Source: Xylocopa sonorina (taxonomy: Eukaryota > Arthropoda > Insecta > Hymenoptera > Apidae). Taken from it: 64,000 nucleotides of DNA. The translations under genes were made by a program, and so were the position numbers. Below, in pieces: positions 1 through 12,116 of the stretch. Location of the stretch: NCBI RefSeq assembly GCF_050948175.1, contig NC_135199.1, forward strand, positions 7,134,501-7,198,500, in the 5' to 3' direction. Position 1 is the stretch's first letter; the number at the start of each line of letters is the position of its first letter. The notes under the pieces are model-generated. The model worked only from the letters and a program-made list of their open reading frames with translations, searched no databases and had not been told where the DNA came from.

Positions 1-3000
1 AGTTATCTATGGATTGCAGGTGTAAAAATAATACCTCGCTCCTTGGCTTGTGCATGCCTCATTTTTATCGCCCGACGACGCGACGGCCGCGCATGCAAGA
101 TGCTCGAGCGGAAGCTTCGAACGCCCGGCAAGCTTTAAAGCCCGATATATCCGCGTGCGCGTCGCGTCGCGTCGCATCGCGTCGCATCGTTGATTTTAAG
201 CTTCGTTCGATGAAAAATAGTCCCCTACGTACCAATTACACGCTGGTCGCGAGCGCACCGACGCGGGTACGCGTACGCCAGCTTTCGAAGGCTTTCGCGG
301 CGCCAGATTAACGAGCAAGACAGAGTAATTAGTCCGTAATTGGACGAATTGATAGTCAAGTCCGCGCGAATCGTTCGCGTTCTGATTGCCTATCGGAAAA
401 CAATACACCGGTAGGTACAACTAAATGCGTTATTACCCTCGGATGATCCTCTATCGGGCCTGGAAAGCGCGTTCCCGAGAAATTGATTAATCTCCGAAGT
501 ATCAAAGCCTGAAGCTCGACGGATTCGCGTTAGAACTCGGTAATTATGCTATTTCAAATCAGAACCATCTTCTCCAGGCACTATTCAAGGGACACAACGT
601 TAAATAATATTTTTTATAAAACGTAAAGTAAAAATTTTTACTTTAAAAAGTAAAAATCGATTTTGACGTACTAGCTTGTGGACAGTAGTGGATCCGTTTT
701 TACTGTAAATGTTCGACTTTATTCAACGAGGAATATTAAATGACGATAACCGTGCGGGGGAACCATGAGTCCCGGTTGGGCAGAGAACTTTTTCGGAAGT
801 TCCGCGCCGGGATCGGATAAGCGAATGCTTTAATACTCCTCCGATTGAAGTTAAAATTCTTATCGGATCAGATATCTCAGCAGCCCTCTTTGGAAGGGAG
901 AAGATAAAGGGAAATCCAATATAAAAAGATGAAATGGTTCTAAGGAGCGGGAGATTGAGACCCAGCGTTCAATAGTAGTTATCCGCGGACAGTACTCCCT
1001 CTTTTCTCATGCATAAATGTATCTCCGTCGAAGATGGACGACGATCAAATTATACAATCAATTTTCAACGATCCGACGTTCGAAACCAGCATCGAACGAC
1101 GTGCTCGTTTGTATCACCGCTAGCGCTGGTTCCGTTTTCGAAAATAATTTTCTGCTCGCGAGAAATCGAGGGGAAGCCGACCTTCGTGTCGGACTCGCGA
1201 GAACGAACGCGCGCAGTCACACCGAGAGCATTAACCCTGGCAGCAATTTTTCATCCAGCGATACTGGCATTCTTTTTCTTCGTCGACGCTCGCATCAAGG
1301 CGTCGGGTCTATCGTTTCAAGTTAGTTTCCACGAACTTTACAAGTCCCGTGCCTGGCGAGCAGGAGTGCGGGAAAACCGAGACTTTATCTTAACCCAACA
1401 TTCCCGTCGAATTCGATAAATCCTTTCCAGCTTTCTTCCCACTTCCCGCTGCGCCCCATTCCATCGCCCCCTCCCTTTGTCCGTTTGACCCTGGCTTTTC
1501 ACACCTAATCGATGTACGACCATCGATTATCACTTGTCCACGAGTCGGTTCGAGCCATCGATCCCGTTCAAATCTGTTTCCACGGAACGAATCCACCGCG
1601 AGACCGTTTCGAAGTCGTCCCCGTTGCGATACCAGAACGAAGCGAGGGAAAGATTACCATGGTTTTGACGTTGATTCGTTGCATCGTCTGTCCGACGATG
1701 TTTCGTTTCAATTTGCATTCGTTTCCCGCATTTTTATTATCCCGTGCTTACAGCGTATTTCGTGGATAACGTCGTTGCACGAGAGTACGACGAAATTATG
1801 CGCGTCAAGGAGTATACAGCTTCGCAGAAAAGAATCCCATTTCCCTGGCGTACCTCGTTTTCTTCCTCCCCGCAAACGGAAGCGCGCGCGTTCGTAGTTT
1901 TAGGCGTATTTTTACTGGGACCGTGAATACTCGACCCGCTCGTGATATGTAAACCCACCTCGGCTACCTTCTATCCGCTTTTCAACGATCTCGTTCGCCG
2001 TACGTTCCGCTTTCATGTCTCGGAGGCAACGACCAGCTTTCCTTGCGCGCGATAGCCGCCGGAAGTCAACGGACGAGGCGCTCGTTCCGTCTATCTCCGG
2101 AACAGATTGAGTAATAAGAGTTTACCGACGCAATACTCGTTTCCTTTCCGGCGTGGCCTATTGTCAACGATATCCGACAGGATTTGATCGACTGCGGCTC
2201 GCCTTCCGCTTCTCCCACGTTCGATCTCGATCGAGAAAGAGCGTGGGGGCGAGGTATCCTCGATCGTTTCGTCGCTGGCCAGGTACGAAAGGGTGAAACA
2301 ACGGCTGTTTCGATAAAAAGCGAGCGAAATTTCGAGCATAAATTTCCACTACTCCGACAGCGGAGCACCGCAGTAATGGTTTCGCGGAGAATAATAGAAA
2401 CACCCCCAGTTCCGCATAATATCACGGTTCCGTTTACCTCCACCGGCGCGTTTACGCTGCCCTTCGATCTCTCGCAAATGAACGGAGTATTTTTAATGGA
2501 AAATCCAAATGTTATTCCGTAGTCGAGTAGGGGAGAGAGGGGCGGCGGTGGTATTCCCGTTGGCCAACTTCGAAACTCATGAAACGATGTTTTATCAAAC
2601 AGTCGGCCCTTTTATCGAGCTGCTCCACTCTGTACCCGCGAGCCAGTGGTTTTATCCGGCCGTAAGTGTCTTTTCTATATCTACCGGCGGCCATATCGCG
2701 AGGCAACGACGCCGCTTCTTCCCGAAAAACGCCTGGCCGTTAGCTCGCCGTTGAATCGGGGTCCAAGTGTAGTCTTGGAAGCGAGCAGAGGAACCGTTTG
2801 TTTCCCGCAATCTGCCAGACGGTAAATTTCAGGCGAGTGGCGTGCATGGCACGGTGGAACAGCGCGGGATGGGAATAGGGCTGTTGGGTGAACGTAGGGG
2901 ATGGTAGCGACGGGGGGAGGCGGCGGAGGAGGTCGAAGAACCTGGGCTGTGTAAGTTAGGGGTGGAACTATAATAGCAGGAAAGGGGTACCTTTAACTGC

Positions 3001-4356
3001 GCTGCTGGGAAGCCTCTCGGGGAATCAGCTGATCTTCCGACGACTGTTCCCTGCGGTTTCTGACGTAGAATCGCTGCAGCACGCTATCGAATTCCTGCGA
3101 TACCGATTTCAGGGACGTCATTATACGGTTCGCGAGAAGCCTGACCGGTTTACCATGGCTTCCTTAGCGACTTGGTTGACGTTAATCCTCTTAAGGATAA
3201 TTGACGTTACGCAACGATAACTCACTACCACCCCTAACGTTCCCCTACCGAACTCGAATACCCTGTAGCGAGTTAATTACTGTTCGAGCTGGATCCTGCG
3301 TGAAGTGGAAGCGCAAAGTCATCGACGGAGCTACGCTCCGGCGCTGCGAACATCGGGGAGCGTTCCACTCGCGGGAGCATGGCTCGTGGTGTGGGAAATG
3401 ATCGGGGGAAAACCAGTGGAGCGTTTGCCGTAGCTACGAGCGTGGATGTAATAGTTCTCGAATTACATTGTAAGATCGTGATGAACTACGTCTTTCTCGC
3501 GAATCCTGATACCATTGTGTCTGATATCGCTGTTCGTCGCGACGATGATGTATCTTCTAAGTAGGTTGTTTTTTGCTCGGTTTCTATGAACGATGAGCTC
3601 CTTAGAATTCCTCTCGTTGATACACGAAAGCGCGATTAATATCAAGTACGGTACAATCGATTGTACGCAGTTGTCAGAACTATTCGCAGTGAGAATAGTT
3701 ATTCGAAAAAATCGATCTTTGCCATTTCCCGCATGGCGGTAACGCGTGGCGGGCGTTTCACGCGCAGACAGTGCTTCCATTCAATTTGCCCCGGCACGAT
3801 CGATGAAATCCTTTGATCGCGTTCCTTCTCAATGCACATCGAAGTGTTTCACGGTCACTCGGGCATTCGAAATCAACGAGCAGCCGATAGATTGATGAGA
3901 TGAGCTACGCGCGAGACTATCGATGGCTCGAAAAGTGCCGCGGACCGATTGTTACGGTTGATCGATGTTTACTCTCCGGGCGATTTCGCGGGTCGCCAGA
4001 AATCAGCCCCGCGTGTCCGTTTCCACGGCGGAACAAAGGGACGCCGCCTATCATTTTTCAATTAAAAACAGCTGCTTGATCGGTGATATTGTATCGGTGA
4101 ACGCGGGCCGACCGGCAACAATAGCGGTGGGGACGAGAATATTGATTCGAACGACCGCGATCTCCGCGAGATCCACGATCAGCGGCCACTCGCGAGAGCT
4201 TTTACCAAATAAATCTGCCGCGCGCAAAATCAAAATGTCCCGGCGAGGGATCACGTTTTATCCGACCTCAGCGAGACACGCCGTCGTCTATTATCCGGCA
4301 TTATATTTCGCGTTATTCGACGACGCAATTTCAGTGGATTTGCCCTTCAGTCGGGG
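1..4356. other. Non-coding stretch, no supported gene
   Basis: No open frame here shows a recognisable domain, a convincing signal peptide or a consistent exon chain. Visible details are a GTCGC/GTCGCATCGC pentamer array at about 161-189, a G-rich run around 2880-2970, and many TAATTA-type AT islands in otherwise CpG-rich DNA. It could be intergenic DNA or intron of a large gene whose exons lie outside the window; the sequence alone does not decide. Confidence 0.5.
161..189 (+). repeat. GTCGC pentamer tandem repeat
   Basis: Successive GTCGC units run in tandem here and later alternate as GTCGCATCGC. This is a short CpG-rich satellite-like array with no associated gene. Confidence 0.8.
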
Positions 4357-4425
4357 ATGAAAAAAAAAGCGAGGGGGAGGGAAAAATAGAGGGAGGAAAA
4401 GAGGGAACGAGAGGGAAAAATTCTG
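4357..4425 (+). repeat. Purine-rich tract
   Basis: About 70 bases are almost entirely A and G on the + strand, rich in GGGA and GGAAAA units. The tract precedes a CT microsatellite at 4527-4553, so the purine strand switches over a short distance. No coding signal. Confidence 0.8.
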
Positions 4426-4526
4426 ACCTCTGATTGGTCTCAATCGGATTGGCGACGCGCTGTTGGAACTTGGTGACTGAAAATTGGGCAGTCGCCAGAC
4501 GTTTCAGACGAAAGACACGTTCATTC

Positions 4527-4553
4527 CCTCTCTCTCTCTCTCAGACTCTCTCT
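4527..4553 (+). repeat. CT microsatellite
   Basis: Interrupted CT dinucleotide run with one AGA interruption. It is one of only two clear microsatellites in the window with pyrimidines on the + strand. Confidence 0.9.
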
Positions 4554-4556
4554 GCT

Positions 4557-7500
4557 CGGTTTTCTTTTTTTTCTTTTTTCATCGCCTATCTATAATTGAA
4601 TCGGGAGCTATTCCGAGTGACAGCTTTGAAAAACAGCCAACGCAAAACGACTAAACGCATTATCGATTGAAAATATGACGACTGTACGAGACCCTGTTTC
4701 ATGCAAATTTAATAACTCGAATAACTTATTTCTCCTCGGGAGCTCGATCGTGCAATCGATAATGTAGTTACAATTCAGGTCCCTTGAATCTTTTATTCAA
4801 CCGTGAACGGCAATATAAAAATCAGTGTATAACATCGGCAACGTAACTGGTCGCGACGATCGTTCAGCCTCTAATATATAAGTAACGATAAGAACCTATT
4901 ATGGGCCGGAAAGTGTCACGGTGTTCCGTGAACTCATGTTTATTGTACATTTCCATGCGCTTCCTGCACGGCCACAAAATATAAGCAGGAAAGTCTCCGA
5001 ACATCTGGCATACACGGACCGTATTCAGCTCGCGGCCCGACTTCAAAGGTAAAAGTACTCCCGGCTAATAAATAATTAAATACGCGAGTCGTATGGCGTT
5101 TCACGTGGAAGACATCTCGTTAAAATATGCAGCGATTCCCCGGTAGACTTGAGAGACGTGCCGGTACCGCGCAACATTCCGACGTTTCCCGGATAAAGAA
5201 AATCGCCCATGGGAATTGAAAAAATTACGAGCCGGTCCTTACGAAATTTCGGTGATCCCTGATTAGCTAGAAATTTCGCGCCGCTGAAACTGTACTGTCG
5301 CGAACCTCGTCGATAACGAGCAGAAGGTCTCTTGACTACTTGTGACGAGAATTAGCGTCGAGGCGAGAAAGAGTTGCACCCTTTTGGAAACGTTTATGCG
5401 CAGGATACCTACTGGTACAATGTCGCGTCCTGTTGGAGCTGTAAAGAAATCTTGCAGATCATAGCGTCCTAGTTTCGAACAGGAAACTGTCATCCCTAGC
5501 ATACGGATATTTTCTACTCAACTGACCCCATAAATGGTTAAAAACAGGGACGACCCATTTGGCACCGACGTCCTCGACTGTCTTGCTTTCAAGAAAGCGG
5601 AAATCACTCCTCCTCTCTTTCTTCTTAGCCGAAGATTTGCATAGCAGCGATTCATTTTACATATTTAGAATAATCGTAATCACAACATTCAGGAACGGAA
5701 GATGGAACGATGAGGTTTTGCATTTGTATTTGCATTTGATAACAACGCCCGCTTTAATATCCGCGTCCTTGGCTGCACGCATCTGCAAATAGTGTGTCCT
5801 TATTAAAATACAGATTTAAAAAATCAGTTTATATCAAAACGTATTAATTTTACGCTATCTTGTGGGTCTCATTACTCCTGCGATGTTGCTCCACCTGAAA
5901 TAACAATAAGATTAGTATCTAGTTATTGCCCTTTAATGTTATCGAAACCCTTCGCCCATAAAACGCACACCTCGCATCGCTAACCCAGATCTTAAGCCAA
6001 GCAATCTCAGCAATCTCATACTGGTATCTTTCCCGTGCATTACCATTTCTACACGTAGCATTATCCAGGAGCATCCCTCAAGGCGTCATCAAATTTTCAT
6101 AGCGCGTCAGCGCAGCTGAAAGCTCGACCTACAGGCAGAAAGAGAGAGAGAGAGTGAGTGAGAGAGAGAGATCGAAGACGAAAGGAGGAATCAACGAAAT
6201 CCGGCCGCGTCCGTCGCGGAACTCGATTACACGTCATTAAACGCGTCCTCGACACTCGGATATAAATTACGTCCCTGGCGTATGCAAGATCGTAGGATAA
6301 GACGACGACGCCGGTAGCATTAATGACCGTTGCATTAATGGGGGGCGCGTGTGGTCTTCCTGCTCGCGAAACGTCGCGAGAGTCCCTTCTTATTAAAGGA
6401 CGAATTAAAAGCTGCTCCATTAAAACCGCACGCCGCGGGACGTTCTGCATTATTCATGTCAGAGATCGTGTCTTTGTGACCGATCGGCGCGGACGTACGG
6501 GGGACAATTTAATTACCGACCGCAGAAACGTTCTTGCGTTTAATTAGAGGGAAACGCGTGCACCGCGCGGTCCGCGGCGGAGCAGCCACGTGCGAGGGTA
6601 GTCTCGAATGCGACTCGTCCATTTCCGGTTGGTTAGCACGGCGCCACCTACAGCGGTGGTAGACGTGCCAAGGACCATCTATCGATCTTTACTTTTTTTA
6701 ATTGTAATATAGATAAAGAGAGGGAAAGGGAGGGAGAGATAGAAAGTTTCTGGAGATATCATCCTGTCTTGTAATACTGAAATTGTCTTGTAAATCTGAA
6801 ATTTCTGTAGAAATAATTTCGTGAAACTTTAAATTGTTGTGATTAATAAAATTCGTTTTTGTGTATAGCCAATAGTATGCTTTATTACTTTCGAAATTAT
6901 GTTGAATTCGTATTATCGAATAAATTTTAATTAAACATGAACGGTACAATGCGTCCTGATCGTGAAAGTAAATTCATTTGAAAATATGGCAACTAAGAAT
7001 TCCCGATATACGGTTCAATTAAAATATACGATAAATGAAATATTACGCCGGTATTTCTCTCATCATCAATGTATTATGATTCATACCAGAAATTGAATTC
7101 TCTAATTACTTTCAGTCTGCCTGAGGAAACCACCCCTCGAACGAACAGCAGTACCAAGAATTCGACTATAACTCGATTACCAGCGTTAACACGCACATTA
7201 TTCCGACCGCTGTCCGACAAGCGGAATAATTAAAATTTTCCTCCGACCTTCGCCAAATTAAAGGGAACTCGGTGCGCCAATAACGGAGGGTCGACGACGC
7301 GATAATTTCCAAAGGACAATATTTCGACGCCGTATCGTCCCTTTACGTTTCCCTTGAGCCACTCGAGTTCCTTCGAGTTGAGAAACGATGTCCAGTCGGT
7401 TACGACGACGCGACCAGCGGTGCCTTTGCAGCCACGAACGAGATTAATTGGAAAATTTCGTTCAGAAAAATCAAGTACAGCCCGCTCAGCCAATAAAAAA

Positions 7501-8706
7501 GGGGCCTTTGACTGCTGAAACATGGTTTTAATCCTGTTCGATGGGGCCAGCAGTTCGGTACCGATAAACATGCTTGGTGGATGTCGATACGCCCGAATCC
7601 AACGACCCAGCCGTGGTCATTTATCTCGAGCAGATTGAAACGTGCCATGTGTCACAATGCTCTGAAGTTTCGATCGACAGGTAAGTCACTGTACAAATTT
7701 TTTTCGATAATTTACAATATTCCCTGTCGCTTTCGCGGGGGCATTTTGAAGAAGCCGTTCGAGCGAACAACTAATTAAAACTGATCTGTATTAATTAAAA
7801 TAGCAACGTTTTAATGAACGCCATTTGAAACTTCACTGAGCCGAACGTTAAAGGTTAATTATAATTTCGATAATTAATATCAATGTCAATACGCGATTTT
7901 AATGCTTTTAATCGTCCATACTTGTTAGGAATCCGCCGATATTTCGCTCGTCTGCAATTTCGCTGCGTCGGTTTCACGTGTGCGGCGGTACGGTTGATTC
8001 GAACAGTAATGGGCACACCCGCGCATTGAATTCCAGGTTTATGCTCATCAGTTTCAATAACGAGAAAAATTGGGGAAAGGAGAGAGCGACTGGGAGCGAG
8101 AAGAAACAGAGCAGCGGGGAACAGAACGGAAAGCCATCGATGATTATCGGGAATCAAAAAAAAAAATTACATCCGCACATTTCGTACCTATTGCTGCTTA
8201 AATTCCGCGAGCGTTGGGCTCGCAGCACCGCGCGGAATTTCAATTGAAACGAAATAAACTACAAACTATCGGGCGGATGAAAAAAAGCGCGGAAAGCATC
8301 GCGAATTCTCCATACGGCCGCATTACATTTCGGATGAATTCACGTGACGGAAAATACGTTTGGGAAATTCCGCGCGGCGAGCCTTGGCCAACGATTCTCG
8401 CGAAACAAGCAGTCGGTCAGATTTCACCAGGTGTAATACACGCATAATCGTTCTCAGCGACTGTCTTTAGGCTTCTTTCATCCACCAAGATCGAACAGTA
8501 TTTTCACTGGACATTGCTAGTTAAAACCAACGATACGTGAATTATTCTCGATAATCGATCGTTCGCCAGACAGCGACGTTTGCGGACGAAAGAATGAAAC
8601 GCGATATTAGACGCTAGAGAAGGGAATCAAAGCCCTGGTCGGAATGAATAACCGTTCGGGAGTTATTGCAATTGGTCGTCGCGATTCCGCGCGGAGCGTT
8701 CCGCCG
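4557..8706. other. Non-coding stretch, no supported gene
   Basis: The stretch contains a GA microsatellite (6140-6171) and a long AT-rich patch (about 6690-7130). A good-looking isolated splice donor (GTAAGT) lies after base 7680, but no open frame ending there looks like a protein. A 113-codon minus-strand frame at 7230-7571 has an even amino-acid composition but no domain, signal or splice context that I recognise, so it is not called. Confidence 0.45.
6140..6171 (+). repeat. GA microsatellite
   Basis: AG dinucleotide repeat, interrupted in the middle by two GTGA units. Confidence 0.9.
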
Positions 8707-8870
8707 GGTAAAGTAAAAAAGACCCGGGCGCTTACAATCGGGGAGAAACAAACGCAAGAGAAAGGCCGAAAAGAAAAGCAAACAGAAATATAGAGGAGAA
8801 GCGAGCGAGGGAAAAGAAAGAAATCGTGAGGAACGAACGAGGGGGGGAGGGAAACGCTCTGGGAATCTAT
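8707..8870 (+). repeat. Purine-rich tract
   Basis: About 160 bases strongly biased to A and G on the + strand, ending in a run of G (GAGGGGGGGAGGG). The proline/serine/phenylalanine-rich frames on the opposite strand are by-products of this composition. Confidence 0.7.
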
Positions 8871-9118
8871 GCGATAGCGAGACAAATGTTGCCTTGATCA
8901 AAGGGAATTCGAAACGGTTCCTTGTGAAAGCGGCGCGAAGATTGCAGGGAAAAGGGCGAAGTAACGGATCCGTCTGATCCGGCACGGAGTTCGACTACTA
9001 TGGCGTATACCTCACGAGACGTATTCCACTTCGACATGGCACGCCGCAAATCCGTAAAGCTCAAATCCCGCGGAGTCCCTGTGGATTTGCCAGGGCGGTG
9101 GAAGGAAAAGGCTCGAAT

Positions 9119-9265
9119 CGGGTACGATGAAAAAAAAGGAAGGAAGGAAGAAAGGAAAAGGAGAAAAAAATGGAAAAGGGAGGAACAGTTGTGGCGGCAG
9201 GCGGAGGTCGAGGAGGGCGGGTAAGCGAACGCCAGGCGGGAAGAGGAGGAGAAGAGAGAAAAGGA
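9119..9265 (+). repeat. Purine-rich tract with GGAA repeats
   Basis: Strongly purine-biased on the + strand, with GGAA-type tetramer repeats near 9135-9165 and GGA/GGC-rich sequence after 9190. Lysine/arginine/glycine-rich frames here reflect the composition, not a protein family. Confidence 0.75.
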
Positions 9266-11978
9266 ATTTCGTGGCTCAGACGGTCGCGATTGGGAAGTAC
9301 AATTTGGGGAAGCCCGTGGCGCGGGGCGAACAGCGAAGGGTGCTTCGCCACCCCCACGATCGATACCATGAATATTCGATATCGCCGTGGATGCGCGAAG
9401 TACCTGTCAAAACAGCAATTTCGAACATTAATGTGTCGTTGCAAGGACATCGTTTGCCGAGTAAATATTGCGCCGGCCGTGCAACGCTCGCGAGCCTCTT
9501 ATTTGCGCGCCTCCTATCGCACCGATGTGATTAATATTTCGGTATCGATTAGTCGGACGGATACTACCGCCTCCGCAGTTCAACGTCGGAACGAAATTTC
9601 CGCAAAGTCGATCGTTCGAATTACCACTACCGTCTAACGTCGCTGGGATTTCAACTAGTGAGTCGTGTCACTGTCCCGTGTATGACATCCTAAAGTTTCC
9701 GCGAGACCACGTCGACGATGTCACATTAAATACGCATTACTGCAGCTATCCTTACATCGTGTACCTCTCTTAGACACTGACTGAATTGTAATATCGACTT
9801 ATCCTCTGCTGGGTCTTCAGTGTCTCTCGTCACTGCTCCCTTTTGCACTGGAATAATTACAGAAATTTACACGAACGCGAAAAAGATTTATTTTATTCAA
9901 CTGAACCACCTCTGTCGAGCTTCTCTTTGAGGAGCTAACTGCTACAATCGTCGAGTGTTCACGAAAATCGTGAACCGTCGGTATTGAGCATCGAAATAAT
10001 ATTTTCCTGGCAAATGCAGTTAATAGTCCTGAAGGGTAGAAAGTCTGCGTTATTAGCTTTCCTTTGGTATATGGTTTGAACGTTTGTATGCGTGGAGTTG
10101 CAACTTCCATGTACTTGAACGGAGGCAAGATTTCTGTTTGACGTTGCACCGTGTTCAGCACGATGTACACCTTGTTACTAATGTTTATAGAGCGGATACA
10201 CGCAAAGTGGCAGGCGATGCGCTCGTGCACGCGCATGCATATGCACGCGTGTACGCAGAGTGGCAGGATATTTTAATATCAACGGTTTGCATCGAGTATC
10301 CGTGCGTTTGGATCGTGGAAACCCTTTAACGTTGCCCTAAGACAGATTAGAGCGAATCAATCGAGAACAATTGTCAAAACGAGCCGATTGTGTGATACAA
10401 TTGCGCAGTTGGTTAAATTAAGGTAAAAATGAAATTTTTCTGAAAAAATCTCCGCCGATCAAACGCGTTACGAGCCATCGGATGAGCAGCGAATGAAATT
10501 TGTTCCGGTCTCTTCGTTCCACGCGTTGCGCTCTGTCCTCGTCGTGGACGGAACATCGCCGAGCGAATTTTTCATTCTGGATCACTCGCGACAAGCTAAC
10601 GAAGTTAGTCGCGCAATTTTCCGTTCACCGACAAAGCGTGGAGAAAAGTGCTCAAGAAACGATGCACGGATGCGAAGTTCCGTAAAACGCTTCGACGGGG
10701 GCCGAGTATTTACTATTCGACGCCTGCAGCTGCCTTTGTCGCCGAGTTTCACGGGCCCTTGGACTAGTTTGAATTCTCTTAAAGATGGTACTCGAGCTTC
10801 GATAAATATAAGTCCGGATATTCCTTTCGATCCCAGTCGTTCGATCAATCCCGCCTTTATGCAATTCAACTTTCAAACTCGATCGATCGCTGTGAATGTC
10901 TGTTCGAGGGCGAAAAATTTGCGAGATTTTCCAGTGAAAGGGTTTTCAAACTTGCTCTCTTTCTCGAAACTATTAGCTCGATTGCAGCGAAGGAAATGTT
11001 ATCCATAAACCAATAAATCGATCGCGTTTCAGCGAGGGGATTCTGGTATTTTTATATCAATCGCAAAAGAGCCTGGTATCAACTTTCGAATCAATCAATC
11101 ACCGAGCTCAAACAAGCTTGGGTTTCCGAAAAATCGCTGCGCATCACTGCCGATCAACGCTGAAAGTAGAGGACCTTTCATAAAATCAACGGCTCGAAAA
11201 ATAAATGGGCCACGTCACGAGCATGAAATTTCAAATGAATCGATTTTATTATTTAACTCTGCCGCGTTATTTTTTCTTTTTTTTTTTATTTACTTCAAAG
11301 AAACAGTCACGTCCCGCGGGCCTTTCGATATCCCAAAATTCGAGCGCCGTGCAAAGAGCGGAACGTGGAACGCTCGAGCGTAGCCGCGCACGGCCCTTGG
11401 ACGTCGGTGCGCAACGAATACCGCGAAAATTGTTCCGTGTGTTATCATTTTAATTGCCACCTTGTTACAGGAACGGCGGACGTTACGTGCGTTGAAACAA
11501 AATTAGGGGAATGAGACTGGGTACGAGTGGGGTATGGCGGCGTTAAGAATTGTACGTATCTTCGGTGCATTCAGACACGTACAGTCATAAGCAAAGTTCC
11601 GGCGAATTCTCTCACGGAATAATCCTACGTCGCGCGATAAGACCAACCCAAGGAAGAATATACGGCGGCGTAAAGTAACCGGTAGGCGACCGAGGCCCGC
11701 TGAAGATTCATTTAAAGCTTATGAAGAACTCCTCCTTTCTCCTCTGGCTAGAGAAGACGGAGCCAACCCCTATTCCTTCTCCCAGCAGGGGTAGACCACC
11801 GGTGGAAACGATCGTTCCGCCGCGAATATCCTTCGAGCGCCCTCTCTCGCGAGCTCGCTGCAGCCCGGATAATGGAGGACCATCGTCGGTGGAAAGTTCC
11901 TCGCGAAAAGTTTGGATATTTTATTCGGCGCCGGAATAACTTTTAATATCCCGCTTCTAGGTTTATATCAACGATAGA

Positions 11979-12116
11979 AAGTGGAATAGTGAACAGGGCA
12001 CTGGTAAGAGGGTGGAGAGAGGCTCGCGAGTGGAGGGGCGGACGATGAAGAGGGCGGGAGGAAAAAGGGTAAGGGTGAAAGGTCGGAAAAAAGTGGGCGA
12101 ACGGGACGAGTGCTCA
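11979..12116 (+). repeat. Purine-rich tract
   Basis: About 140 bases dominated by GGAG, GGGT and GAAA units on the + strand. Confidence 0.65.

Noticed and set aside
9..311. Cys-x-Cys motif near the start of a 100-codon frame
   Set aside because: No signal peptide, the spacing to the next cysteine is nine rather than eight, and there is no fourth cysteine. The window edge prevents checking upstream.
7581..7680. Possible exon ending at a strong GTAAGT donor
   Set aside because: Frames leading to the donor show no signal or domain, and no matching acceptor/exon pair was found downstream.
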